The position numbers were made by a program, and so were the translations under genes. Below are positions 29,519 through 38,321 of a stretch of DNA of 64,000 nt, in pieces. Every line of letters begins with the position of its first letter. The first letter of the stretch is position 1. This stretch comes from Shewanella metallivivens (GTDB lineage Bacteria > Pseudomonadota > Gammaproteobacteria > Enterobacterales > Shewanellaceae), in the NCBI RefSeq assembly GCF_028750675.1, contig NZ_JAQQPZ010000013.1, forward strand, positions 464,716 to 528,715, given 5' to 3'. Below the pieces are notes generated by a model. That model ran no database searches and had not been told where the DNA came from. It worked only from the letters and a program-made list of their open reading frames with translations.

Positions 29519-30469
29519 ATGAGCAAAATTGAAGAAAGTCTTACCATATTCTTCGATATCGAAAAACAGGTACGTGATCATATAAATACTCATAGATATC
29601 AGAAGGTTTTGATTTCAGAGTTAGATAACTGGAATCAAATATGTAGTTCATTAGATACCCTTGGTGACACTGGCTTGGCATTGCAAAGCTACTTTAAATC
29701 GGAATATCCTGATGAAACTGGATTATCGTATATCTATACATACGGGCTACTACAAGCGTTATTTATACAGCAAGATGCAATGAATCATTTATCAGAAGCA
29801 TTTGATGTACCATATAAACTGTCAGAAGAATTAAAAGGTATTAGAGCAGTTAGAAATGCCTCAATAGGTCACCCAACAAAGAATCACGTAAAGAAAACAA
29901 CGTACTTTAATCACATATCTCGTATTTCTATGAGCAAAGGTGGTTTCACCCTTGCTCGTTTCTACGATGAGGGTAAAAGTGAATTCATCGACGTAGATTT
30001 TTCGGAAATTGCAGAAACACAGCTGATGGGCATCAATACAGCATATCTATCAATTAATGAAAGGCTTCGAGAAATTGACGAAAAGCATAAGGCTAAATTT
30101 ATGGAAAAACCGCTAGTAGACATCCTTGACTCAACAATGAGATATATGTTTGAGAAAGTAGGACAAGCTATTTACTCGCCTTCGAGCTCAAATGTCTCCT
30201 TTGGTTTTAAAATGCTTGAGTCGATTAAAAAAACATATAATGAGTTTCAAGGTGCACTGCAAGAAAGAAACGAGCTTACTGATTATACTAAGTACGACCT
30301 TGATGAATATTTTCATGGCATTGAGCGAGTAAAAGATTATTTGACCAACTCAAATACTAAGGATTTTTCTGAGCATGACGCCAGAATTTACTTGTACTAC
30401 CTACAAGAAAATCACAAAAGCTTCGAAAGTATTGCACGAGAAATAGATGAAAGTTACGAGGAAGAATAG
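29519..30469 (+). CDS. HEPN-like protein, possible RNase
   Basis: A 316-residue, mainly helical cytoplasmic protein. Residues 108-120 read IRAVRNASIGHPT, with R112-x5-H118 as in the R-x4-6-H motif of HEPN RNases; the RN...GHP form is common in HEPN proteins of defence islands, and some members carrying it are not nucleases. The C-terminal 120 residues are charged helices of unknown role. AAAGGA lies nine bases before the ATG. The stop codon abuts an attC-like palindrome. A defence function is inferred from motif and context. Confidence 0.65.
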   Translation: MSKIEESLTIFFDIEKQVRDHINTHRYQKVLISELDNWNQICSSLDTLGDTGLALQSYFKSEYPDETGLSYIYTYGLLQALFIQQDAMNHLSEAFDVPYKLSEELKGIRAVRNASIGHPTKNHVKKTTYFNHISRISMSKGGFTLARFYDEGKSEFIDVDFSEIAETQLMGINTAYLSINERLREIDEKHKAKFMEKPLVDILDSTMRYMFEKVGQAIYSPSSSNVSFGFKMLESIKKTYNEFQGALQERNELTDYTKYDLDEYFHGIERVKDYLTNSNTKDFSEHDARIYLYYLQENHKSFESIAREIDESYEEE

Positions 30470-30557
30470 GTATCAAGTTGCTCAAACGGAAAATAACAGC
30501 TGGCTTTTACTTGTTTTTTGCCAGCTATTTTATTGCGTTTTTAGCAAAAGGTTACCC
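30470..30557 (+). repeat. attC-like long imperfect palindrome (site B)
   Basis: Begins directly after the HEPN gene stop with GTATCAAGTTGCT, as site A does. The left arm TTGCTCAAACGGAAAATAAC pairs imperfectly with the right arm ending GCGTTTTTAGCAA. The innermost AGCTGGC / GCCAGCT stem (30498-30526), followed by ATTTTATT, could also end transcription. The right core reads GTTACCC, off the GTTRRRY consensus. Confidence 0.45.
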
Positions 30558-30935
30558 ATAGAAATTTTAATGCGATATCCAAAAATTAGAGTTGAGAATC
30601 TAACACGCTTTTGTTGCCCCAAAGCTTGTTAGAACACCTTTGAACAATCGCAAACTGACGAATGAGTTACCCTACAAAGTCTCATCTATTAACCCTGCTT
30701 TTAGCTCTTTATTGGATTGTTAGAAACTGGATAGGTATATAGTCGTATTAAAGCCTAATGGGTTTTGAGTGTTTTTAAACTCATTAGCTTGCACGTTTTT
30801 CCAGTTGGTGTATTTGATGGAAAGCTGATAAGTTCTCTGCAATACATATAGTTAACTATACGCGCTTTCACTGTTCTAATGAGATAAACGCGCACACTAA
30901 TCAAACGTTATGTTTACATTGAGGTTTGGAGAAAT
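30558..30935. other. Intergenic, with a TCTAACA...TTGTTAGA palindrome
   Basis: No gene is supported here. At 30599-30633 arms TCTAACACGCTTT and AAAGCTTGTTAGA match at 12 of 13 positions around a nine-base loop; the right arm recurs in the repeat near 50955. A GTTATGT core-like sequence sits just before the next gene (30908). Confidence 0.45.
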
Positions 30936-31187
30936 ATGGAAGTAACAATTGGGGAAAGTGCATCGTTAGATGAGGCTCTTTGGCGCTATATGTTGCTCGA
31001 TAAATTGATTAACTTGTTAGAAACCCAAAAATTATATTTCACCGCTTTGGAAAGCTATAACGAAAGCGATCCATTTGAGGGCTATATGCCAGATGTCGCG
31101 GCCAAAGCTTATGCTGAGATATTTGGTTCTCAGGTTAGTGAGCTTAAGCAGGCTTATGAGGTGCTAAAACAAATGGATCCCAATTGA
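30936..31187 (+). pseudogene. 5' fragment of a DUF2971 gene
   Basis: The 83 encoded residues include LWRYMLLDKLINLLETQKLYF and SDPFEGYMPD, which is how DUF2971 proteins begin; those proteins are usually about 250-300 residues. The frame ends early at MDPN and stop, 15 bases before the stop codon of the convergent HerA gene. It is therefore probably cut by the arrival of the SIR2-HerA unit. A GGAG site precedes the ATG. A genuine short protein is possible but less likely. Confidence 0.55.
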
Positions 31188-31201
31188 TATATCAAAATAA
31201 T

Positions 31202-33034
31202 TTATGTCGACCATATAGAAGCAAATGCAGCATCTGAAGACTTAGGGCTAGGCTCCGCTTTATCAATCGTAAACCTAACAGGAATATTGAATGTCGAGCC
31301 GAAACCGATAGCGTCACCTCTGGGTAAACCAGATATTTCGCTGAGAGTATACTCATTGCCATTTTCTATCGCATGTCTTAATGCATTGATGTCTCGCTCA
31401 TTAGTTAAGCGCAGAGAGATCCAATTTGAACACATGGCCAGCACTGTCGAAGAGAGCTCTGATGGGCGTTGAGTGCTAACAAGTAAAGAACAATTAAATT
31501 TACGCCCTTCTTTTGCAAGCCTTTCGTATGCTTTAAGCTGAGTTCCTTCTTCTGCGAAGGGATCTCTAAGGTAGTGATGGGCTTCCTCTAAAAGAAGCAT
31601 GGTTGGATAATTCTGATCTTGGCCTCTTTTAAATAATACATCAGAGTACATTTCTAAAAGTGAACCTAAAATCATTGGGGCATGATCATCTGCTATGTTT
31701 TTTAAGTTAATGATATGAACATCCCAATCTTGTGGCTCCCCAGATTTTTTACCAAAAATATAATCAACTTCATTTTCAACTTCTTTATTCCACATAGTCG
31801 CTGGGTTCGTAATTGCTTGTCCTCCAGATAAGTTAACTACATTGTTGAATCTAGGGTCATCTACGAGTTGCTGGATAATCTTAACTAATGGCAATACATT
31901 ACCATAACTAAAAGCATCTCTTTTGCTTGCGCCTTGAGGTGTGAATGCTTGACATCCGAACTCAGCAACAAGGTTTGCTAGCGCTTTAAAAGGAGGCCAA
32001 GTTGGGAAATGTCCAAGTGCATTGCTTCTCAACTTTTTCAACCACTGACTTAAGTGATCTTGTCCATCTTGTCGACAGTCATCAACTAACTCGAACCAAT
32101 TTGCAGTTGTCGAAGGTGGTATTGTTTCAGCGGTCCATATCAATCCGTTCTGACACGTACAAACCATATGAAGTGACTTCAATGCATTGCGTAGAGCTGG
32201 TAATTGTGTTTTATCGCTTGGTCTTAATAATTTTATTAAGCCTGCATAGCCAAATGCTTGATAAGGTATTTGATGATAGACAGGGTATTTACCATCAAAA
32301 ATAGGAGGTGGCGCTACTGGTGCAAATCCAGCCGAATTAGTTGAAGGAGGTGAGATACTACCTAATATGGTCTCTTTGACTCGTTTTTGACCAATAAATG
32401 CATCAGTATATTCACCATTTATATCGAAAATAACGATTCTGGATTTTGTGAATTTTTCACGTATTCTTTGTGATAACAGTGCATTAAAATTTGATTTCCC
32501 ATAACCTGTACTACCAAGAACAGCCAAATGTCTTGAAAGTAGAGAGTTGAGGCCAGCATTGATACTCGTCGTTTTAGTTCTTGAGTCTCTCCCTAGTTCA
32601 ATTGTTGAGCCTTTTTCATCTTCATTTACGCCATAGATAGTTTCTAGATAGTCGCTCGAAAGGGGAATAGCTTTTGCACCTAATGTTGGTAATTTCCAGT
32701 TCTCTGAAATAAATTTTCGAGTGTCACCCTCCTGAAATACATAGCCAACAGAATATGCAATGAGTTGCCTTAGAGGGGTATCTGTTACATTCATTGTGCC
32801 CACATTAGATGAATGAGCCTTGTCGGGATCAACAAATGCCATATCAGTGACTCTAGCAATAACAAGGTTAGTGCCAGCATCTAATCCAATTAAATCGCCA
32901 GGTTGAGAGACCGAGCTTACCCCTCGTCGGTGAGATGCTAATTGACCTTTGTGACCCTCAAGTAAGTTAACGCGAATTTTTGTACCTTCAAGCGCAACCA
33001 CATACCCAATAGAATCGACGGTTTCTATGCTCAT
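31202..33034 (-). CDS. HerA-like hexameric ATPase of a SIR2-HerA defence system
   Basis: A 610-residue FtsK/HerA-type ATPase. The HAS-barrel is at about residues 8-65, Walker A is 174-GSTGYGKS-181, followed by VIFDINGEYTDAF, and Walker B is LLLEEAHHYL near residue 487. The C-terminal STQRPSELSSTVLAMCSNWI and RLTNERDINALR are HerA sensor/arginine regions. Its ATG overlaps the SIR2 stop (ATGA), so the two are translationally coupled. In the related SIR2-HerA (Nezha) systems the two proteins form a large complex that depletes NAD during phage infection. Confidence 0.88.
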   Translation of the reverse strand: MSIETVDSIGYVVALEGTKIRVNLLEGHKGQLASHRRGVSSVSQPGDLIGLDAGTNLVIARVTDMAFVDPDKAHSSNVGTMNVTDTPLRQLIAYSVGYVFQEGDTRKFISENWKLPTLGAKAIPLSSDYLETIYGVNEDEKGSTIELGRDSRTKTTSINAGLNSLLSRHLAVLGSTGYGKSNFNALLSQRIREKFTKSRIVIFDINGEYTDAFIGQKRVKETILGSISPPSTNSAGFAPVAPPPIFDGKYPVYHQIPYQAFGYAGLIKLLRPSDKTQLPALRNALKSLHMVCTCQNGLIWTAETIPPSTTANWFELVDDCRQDGQDHLSQWLKKLRSNALGHFPTWPPFKALANLVAEFGCQAFTPQGASKRDAFSYGNVLPLVKIIQQLVDDPRFNNVVNLSGGQAITNPATMWNKEVENEVDYIFGKKSGEPQDWDVHIINLKNIADDHAPMILGSLLEMYSDVLFKRGQDQNYPTMLLLEEAHHYLRDPFAEEGTQLKAYERLAKEGRKFNCSLLVSTQRPSELSSTVLAMCSNWISLRLTNERDINALRHAIENGNEYTLSEISGLPRGDAIGFGSTFNIPVRFTIDKAEPSPKSSDAAFASIWST

Positions 33035-34293
33035 ATCTGATTACCACTTTGAACTAAATCATTTATAGCGGAGATAAGCTCTTGTGTGGAAGTATCTCTG
33101 GGAAATAATACTGGTTTTGGAATGTATTTAACAAATGAGTCGAAGTAAGCTTTTGCATCTCCGCCTACAATTGTGATTTGATTTAATGACAAAGATTTAA
33201 GTTTTTTGATACATTTTTGAGCTTCGTTCAAATTCAGGGTCGTCGATATAGTATCGAGTTCAGGATAGAAAATAACAATATGAAGTGAAGGGTTGAGCAG
33301 AGCTCCAAGAATTATCCTATTAATGTGGTAATCGCCGAACCCATATCCGTTTACAAAAATAGCTGTTTGAGGCTTTGAGAGGAACTCACTAAAACGACGA
33401 AACATCTCACCATATACAAAGCCGATTGTATGGTGATACTTATTAGCACCAGGATAAATTAAGAATTGCTTATCATATACAGATTCACCACTTAACAATG
33501 GATCTATATAACGGCTTTTCGCTAGAGCAGAAGGAATCTCCTTAATATCGCGGTCATGCTCTTGAATCCATGATAGTGAACCATGTAATTTATGCAAATA
33601 GGCATGATAGTGCCCAAATCTAGCCTCACCTTTAGCATTGACGTTTCTAAAGCTCAAATCAAAATTTTGGGGCTGAAAAGTTCTTGTGTGAAGTCCTGAG
33701 AAACCATTAACAAGTTGAATGCCTATTTCTTCAGCTGCCCACTCTAAAGAAAGATCATAGTTGGTGGTAAATAGCATCGGAGCCGCTTGACCAGGTTGGC
33801 GATTCGAAATTAGTTTTTCAAGTAACTCTCGGTGATATTTGAATTTATCTTGTGATCCTAGGCCTTCATCTCCGAAGGCTTCTTGCCCTACCAGTAGTGC
33901 AGCTTTGGTTACTGATTGATATAAGCAAAGTAAGATTTTCTGAAGCTTGCCTACTGGTTGGGACTCAAAATCTGTCTCGGTGTTTAATGGTGATGTTTTT
34001 TTGTATACCGATAAATATTGAGTTACTTGATCTAAAAGTTGCTCCACATTTACATCTTGATTATTAACATTTTCTTGAGTTATGAGTTTAAAAACAAGTA
34101 ATTCAGTGGGTAGATTAGGCGTACTATCTATTGCATCAAGCCATACATCTTTCATTGTCATGCCGCCACACCCTACTGATGCACCAGCGCCAAGAAGGAC
34201 TCCTATGTTTTCTAATTGGCATAAAGAGCCTAAATGACTTTTAAAGTCTTTTTCAGAGATATGGCTACTTCCTTGGTAGATAAATTCACTCAT
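33031..34293 (-). CDS. SIR2-domain protein of a SIR2-HerA defence system
   Basis: A 420-residue SIR2-fold protein. The NAD-binding motif is GVLLGAGASVGCGG (GAGAS at residues 35-39). Further landmarks are TNYDLSLEWAAEE and the catalytic-His block YLHKLHGSLSW; FVNGYGFGDYHINRI near the C-terminal part completes the NAD pocket. In defence systems SIR2 domains hydrolyse NAD rather than deacetylate proteins. It is the promoter-proximal gene of the pair. The length and tight coupling to HerA match the two-gene system. Confidence 0.88.
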   Translation of the reverse strand: MSEFIYQGSSHISEKDFKSHLGSLCQLENIGVLLGAGASVGCGGMTMKDVWLDAIDSTPNLPTELLVFKLITQENVNNQDVNVEQLLDQVTQYLSVYKKTSPLNTETDFESQPVGKLQKILLCLYQSVTKAALLVGQEAFGDEGLGSQDKFKYHRELLEKLISNRQPGQAAPMLFTTNYDLSLEWAAEEIGIQLVNGFSGLHTRTFQPQNFDLSFRNVNAKGEARFGHYHAYLHKLHGSLSWIQEHDRDIKEIPSALAKSRYIDPLLSGESVYDKQFLIYPGANKYHHTIGFVYGEMFRRFSEFLSKPQTAIFVNGYGFGDYHINRIILGALLNPSLHIVIFYPELDTISTTLNLNEAQKCIKKLKSLSLNQITIVGGDAKAYFDSFVKYIPKPVLFPRDTSTQELISAINDLVQSGNQI

Positions 34294-34522
34294 TTTCGTT
34301 CCGTGATAACAATCAAATTATGTTAGAATTGTGCTTCTTTTGTAATCTTAATACAATGACTTATCCAACTCTTTAGTACCAATCGCGATTCAGGATAATG
34401 GACCTTATAGTTTTATGGCTATAACGATGATTGGGTATGTTTTCCAATAGGATTTAAAGGTATTAAAGCTGGATGCTCATATCAAAAATTTAGTGGGGTC
34501 AGGGTAAACATTCCTAGACCAT

Positions 34523-34648
34523 GACCTACGACCCATGGACAAGCCATTAACCATCACGGGCTGCGGCCCTAGCAGCTCCAGTAACATAAACGGGACAGTC
34601 ACAGGCTTTGTCTACGGCAGCGATGGTAGATATTTGGGGGCAGTGTAA
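34523..34648 (+). pseudogene. Rhs repeat fragment
   Basis: Readable frame DLRPMDKPLTITGCGPSSSS then NGTVTGFVYGSDGRYLGAV and stop. This is the Rhs/YD-repeat pattern (D-x-x-x-KP-x-x-I) that also occurs in the large Rhs protein of this window (SYDKPTLITKAG). There is no start and nothing on either side continues it. Confidence 0.6.
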
Positions 34649-34688
34649 ACTTTATTTGATACCCATACATTTACTAATCCCACTACCC
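34640..34688 (+). repeat. REP-like motif, copy 1 (pair of 50826-50873)
   Basis: GCAGTGTAAACTTTATTTGA followed by CCATACATTT and CTAATCCCA is shared, with few changes, with the sequence downstream of the REP-associated transposase gene at 50826-50873. A shorter relative (GGGGTCAGGGTAAACATT) lies at 34497. Such GGGTCAG-TAAAC sequences are commonly seen around REP-associated tyrosine transposase genes. Confidence 0.55.
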
Positions 34689-34805
34689 ATTTTTAGATCC
34701 TTTGCACTAACGCATTAATGCCCCAAAATGAGTTAACAAGGTGTAACGGGGAAAGGTAATAATCGGTCAATGGAAAAATGAGACAAGATAAACTCCATCT
34801 TAAAA

Positions 34806-35172
34806 GTAACCGTCTAGCGAACCACACCTCGCATCGTTAATCTGACTATTTGAAAATACCTGCTCAATGATAAATTCGGAGCAGATGATGAAAACATACA
34901 GAACAGCGGCACAGTGGTTAGCGCTACTTCAGCAGCGCAGTAATTTTAAAGGCACTAATATTGAATTCTGCCAACACCATAATATCGCTATTACCACTTA
35001 TTACAAACAGCGGGCCCTACTGGTTAAGCAGTCAAATCCAAACCTACCGCAGCAAACACTTAATGCCACTTCATCACGCTTTATTCAGTTAAAACAAACC
35101 ACCACTGAAGTCTGCGCGCAAACTCATCAAAATGTGGTGCAGTTTGATATCCGCACAGGCCAGTTAATGTTT
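34806..35172 (+). repeat. Partial IS66 end, inverted relative to the full element
   Basis: This 367-base piece starts with the IS66 terminal repeat GTAACCGTCTAGCGAACC and carries the first part of tnpA (ATG at 34888, MKTYRTAAQWLALLQQRSNF). It is nearly identical to the reverse complement of 37173-37539. The tnpA reading frame runs off at TGQLMF into the end of the complete IS66 copy, so it is truncated. Confidence 0.85.
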
Positions 35173-35195
35173 CGTAAGCGTCTGGGCATCTACAC

Positions 35196-36677
35196 CTACT
35201 TTTTAACATTCCATGGTAACAGGCTGTCGATATTAGGTGCTGTCTGGCACAGCTCATTAAGGCAAGCCATGATGTAATCAAATGGCACTAAGCCATTTAC
35301 CTTTGCGGTTTCCACAATGCTGTAAAGTGTTGCACTAGCATGAGCCCCATTTGCCGTGTGGCTAAATAACCAATTTTTGCGGCCTATCACAAATGGTTTT
35401 ACCGCTCGCTCTGCACGATTATTATCAATACTCAGTCTGCCATCATCAACATAACAAATGAGTTTGTGCCATTGATTAGCCAGGTAATTAGCCGCCTCTA
35501 TCAGTTTGGTATTACCTACTAAATTCGGTTGGTTTTGCTCAAGCCATGCTTTGAGCTTGTCCAGTATTGGCACACTGACTTGTTGTCTTGTCGTGTATTT
35601 ATCAGCCGCACATTTATCTTTAACACGTGACTCAACAGCGTACAGTTTTTGGATAAGGCTCAATACCACATCGGCTTTGCCGGTTTTATTTTTCCCTTGT
35701 AGCTTTTTCGCGTCGATAAATTTACGACGAGCATGCGCCCAACAGCCAGTTAAGGTTGCCTGTGTTTTTTCATAAGCTTGATAACCATCCACATGTAAAT
35801 ACCCTTGATATCCATCAAGGTAATTGACCACGTACGCGGCAGCGCGACTATTGTGGAAGTCGTAAAGCACGATATTAGGGATAGGATTATTCGGGTCTGG
35901 TGAATCCCTACCTGAGCAATACACCCACATGTAGCTGTTCACTTTATCTGATTTCACCACTTTTAATGGCGTTTCATCGGCAAACAACGTGGGCTGCTTT
36001 AGCAGTTCGGCTTTAAGCCGCTCAACGAGTGGCGCGAAGAGTGTGGCGGATTTGTCTATCCAGCTGCTCATGGTTTGGCGACTGAGCTCAATACCGTATT
36101 GCTTGAACATCGCTTCCTGGCGATAAAGCGGTAACCCATATTGGTATTTACTGGTGATAAGCTGACTGAGCAAACTGCTCGTTGCAATGCCTTTGTTGAT
36201 AGGCATGGCAGGCATTGAGGCTTGCGTTATCGGTGTATGAGTCGAGGATTTATCACAGTGACGGCAAGCGTATTTAGGACGAATATGCTCAATCACTTTG
36301 ATTTGAGCGGGAATAAACTCAAGCTTTTCTGACTTGTCTTCACCCATTTTATGTAATTCACCGCCACAACAATGACAGGTTTTATCTTCGATATCGTGAA
36401 TAACCTGCTCACGGGGTAAGTCTTTTGGCAGTGGCTTACGCACCGGCTTTTTACGGGTATAGCTAATGGATTGTTGCTCAGCCTCAGCGGCTTCAATAAT
36501 CTCTTCCACTTCATTGAATAACTCGCCTTGCCCTACAAAGCCTTCAGCACTTTTGCCGAATTGTTTTTGTTGGGCCAGACGCCAGCGCTCTTCCAAGGCT
36601 GCGATTTGTGCATCCTTCTGCGCTAACAGTTTTTCAAGTTCAGCAATACGCTGTTTAAGGGCGAGTTCATTTTTCAT
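35196..36677 (-). CDS. tnpC: IS66 family transposase TnpC
   Basis: The DDE transposase of the element, 493 residues from ATG 36677 (the frame is open to a TTG at 36719). The N-terminus is a leucine-zipper-like coiled coil (LALKQRIAELEKLLAQKDAQ). A zinc-finger-like Cys/His region follows (TCHCCGGELHKMG and CRHCDKS). The catalytic set is D in TLFADETPLKVV, D in LHVDGYQAY and E in DNNRAERAVKPF. The stop lies inside the terminal repeat. Confidence 0.92.
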   Translation of the reverse strand: MKNELALKQRIAELEKLLAQKDAQIAALEERWRLAQQKQFGKSAEGFVGQGELFNEVEEIIEAAEAEQQSISYTRKKPVRKPLPKDLPREQVIHDIEDKTCHCCGGELHKMGEDKSEKLEFIPAQIKVIEHIRPKYACRHCDKSSTHTPITQASMPAMPINKGIATSSLLSQLITSKYQYGLPLYRQEAMFKQYGIELSRQTMSSWIDKSATLFAPLVERLKAELLKQPTLFADETPLKVVKSDKVNSYMWVYCSGRDSPDPNNPIPNIVLYDFHNSRAAAYVVNYLDGYQGYLHVDGYQAYEKTQATLTGCWAHARRKFIDAKKLQGKNKTGKADVVLSLIQKLYAVESRVKDKCAADKYTTRQQVSVPILDKLKAWLEQNQPNLVGNTKLIEAANYLANQWHKLICYVDDGRLSIDNNRAERAVKPFVIGRKNWLFSHTANGAHASATLYSIVETAKVNGLVPFDYIMACLNELCQTAPNIDSLLPWNVKK

Positions 36678-36768
36678 AACGCCTATTTTAAGGCATAACA
36701 AAAGGCTTTCCAGTGCCAACTGAACGTCTTTTGATGATCATCAATCGATCGCCAACTCTTTTGAATAA

Positions 36769-37119
36769 TTAAAGCACTTGCTTACCTGCGACATCAATTT
36801 TGCTGTGACCAATCACATCATAACCCGACAATAACCAGTGTAATTGTTGCTCGGTTAATGTCATGATGGGTGACATGAGTTTAGGCCATTTGAACTTATG
36901 TTTATCTAATCGCTTATACCACAGGGCAAAGCCAGTGTTATCCCAGTACAGCAGTTTGAGTTTATCACGGCCTTTATTACAAAACACAAATAGCGCACCA
37001 CTGAGCACCGGTAGTTCAAGCTCTGCTTCCACTAAGGCGGCTAATCCATTAATCGATTTACGAAAATCGACCACATCGGCACATAAATAAACGGTGGGCA
37101 CATCAACAAACATCTTCAT
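36769..37119 (-). CDS. tnpB: IS66 accessory protein TnpB
   Basis: A 116-residue protein with the family signature VYLCADVVDFRKSINGLAAL and FCNKGRDKLKLLYWDNTGF. It is required with TnpA and TnpC for efficient IS66 transposition. It starts four bases inside the tnpA end (ATGA overlap), implying translational coupling. Confidence 0.92.
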   Translation of the reverse strand: MKMFVDVPTVYLCADVVDFRKSINGLAALVEAELELPVLSGALFVFCNKGRDKLKLLYWDNTGFALWYKRLDKHKFKWPKLMSPIMTLTEQQLHWLLSGYDVIGHSKIDVAGKQVL

Positions 37120-37460
37120 GCCGTTAGCCCTTTAATAATGGCAACGATATCGTTCGTTGCTAAATTGGCTGGAAACATTAACTGGCCTGTATAAATATCA
37201 AACTGCACCACATTTTGATGAGTTTGCGCGCAGACTTCAGTGGTGGTTTGTTTTAACTGAATAAAGCGTGATGAAGTGGCATTAAGTGTTTGCTGCGGTA
37301 GGTTTGGATTTGACTGCTTAACCAGTAGGGCGCGCTGTTTGTAATAAGTGGTAATAGCGATATTATGGTGTTGGCAGAATTCAATATTAGTGCCTTTAAA
37401 ATTACTGCGCTGCTGAAGTAGCGCTAACCACTGTGCCGCTGTTCTGTATGTTTTCATCAC
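37116..37460 (-). CDS. tnpA: IS66 accessory protein TnpA
   Basis: A 114-residue helix-turn-helix protein (MKTYRTAAQWLALLQQRSNF, then FCQHHNIAITTYYKQRALL). It lies 79 bases inside the right terminal repeat, as in other IS66 elements. A truncated, inverted copy is at 34888. Confidence 0.9.
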   Translation of the reverse strand: MMKTYRTAAQWLALLQQRSNFKGTNIEFCQHHNIAITTYYKQRALLVKQSNPNLPQQTLNATSSRFIQLKQTTTEVCAQTHQNVVQFDIYTGQLMFPANLATNDIVAIIKGLTA

Positions 37461-37540
37461 CTACTCCGAATTTATCATTGAGCAGGTATTTTCAAATAGG
37501 CAGATTAACGATGCGAGGTGTGGTTCGCTAGACGGTTACT

Positions 37541-37758
37541 CTCTTTCCATGGTGACACGCGTTAGATCTGCTTTCTTCAGCTTGGTCTGTTTCTTGTTTT
37601 CGTAGCTTCTCAGGCTTATCGTACTTTTTTACCCAATCACAAAGCGATCTGTAGCTGACACCTAAGCGCTCAGCAGTGGAGCTTAATGGATGGCCATACT
37701 TTGTTACTTGCTCAACAGCCTGGATTTTAAATTATTCTGGGTAATGTTTAACACTCAT
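37541..37758 (-). pseudogene. IS3-type OrfA remnant with early stop
   Basis: From ATG 37758 the minus strand reads MSVKHYPE, a stop codon, then FKIQAVEQVTKYGHPLSSTA and RLGVSYRSLCDWVKKYDKPE, the helix-turn-helix of an IS3/IS911-type OrfA. The nonsense codon at position 9 and loss of the 3' end at the IS66 boundary show it is dead. Confidence 0.7.
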
Positions 37759-38321
37759 CTGAACACCTCATAGTTTGGTCAATTATATAATTATTAAGTG
37801 TGTATAAGATCGGGGTCTTATCACGTCCAATCGTCATAGTTACATAAAATTGAAACTAGAAAGTTTAAATAGAAGTTTACATCTATTTTGCATCTCTGTT
37901 ATTACTGAGATCTTAGAGGAGGTTATTGATGAAAACTATTGAATCACTTTTAGAAGTATAAATTAGCTATGCAAAAGATTACATTGACAAGTTTTAACGT
38001 TGCCAATGGATAACCTCTAGTTACACGCTATTTTTCAGACTGTGGTGTATGGCTAACTATTTATACCTAAAAAGCCTAATGAATTCACTTTTTCATATTG
38101 CGGGTGAAAAAATAAGTCTAATTACTTACATCCTGGCTTGCAGATGAAAAATGTCGGTGCTAGGTATTGATAAAATCATTGAATACTATTGTTTTTCATC
38201 AAATTTAACCCTAGTAATTTTATTTGAAGTGAAGAAAGCCTGGTTGACAAAGTTATTTTTTTTGCTACGGTATGCTAGCTGAATTTTTAAGTGGAAGTTT
38301 AAAGTAAATCAAGAGGGAATT
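37759..38321. other. Intergenic with a decayed short frame
   Basis: At 37929-37997 a strong Shine-Dalgarno (GAGGAGG) precedes MKTIESLLEV, a stop, then ISYAKDYIDKF and another stop. This looks like the start of a lost gene. The rest is AT-rich and holds nothing I can name; the last 60 bases should carry the promoter of the lipoprotein gene that follows. Confidence 0.4.

Larger units (their letters stand above)
34294..34805. other. Intergenic between SIR2 gene and IS66 fragment
   Basis: Holds the SIR2 promoter region, an Rhs gene remnant (34523-34648, listed separately), and a REP-like motif TAAACTTTATTTGAT (34646-34660). I see no intact gene. Confidence 0.5.
35174..37539 (-). mobile_element. 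Complete IS66-family insertion sequence
   Basis: About 2.37 kb bounded by terminal inverted repeats: GTAAGCGTCTGGGCATCTAC at 35174 on the plus strand and GTAACCGTCTAGCGAACCAC starting at 37539 on the minus strand. It contains tnpA, tnpB and tnpC in order on the minus strand with all frames open. The eight bases next to each end (AATGTTTC and TCTCTTTC) do not match, so no target duplication survives. Confidence 0.9.

Noticed and set aside
30498..30535. Simple terminator after the HEPN gene
   Set aside because: The stem is the centre of a longer palindrome (site B), so it is recorded under that feature.
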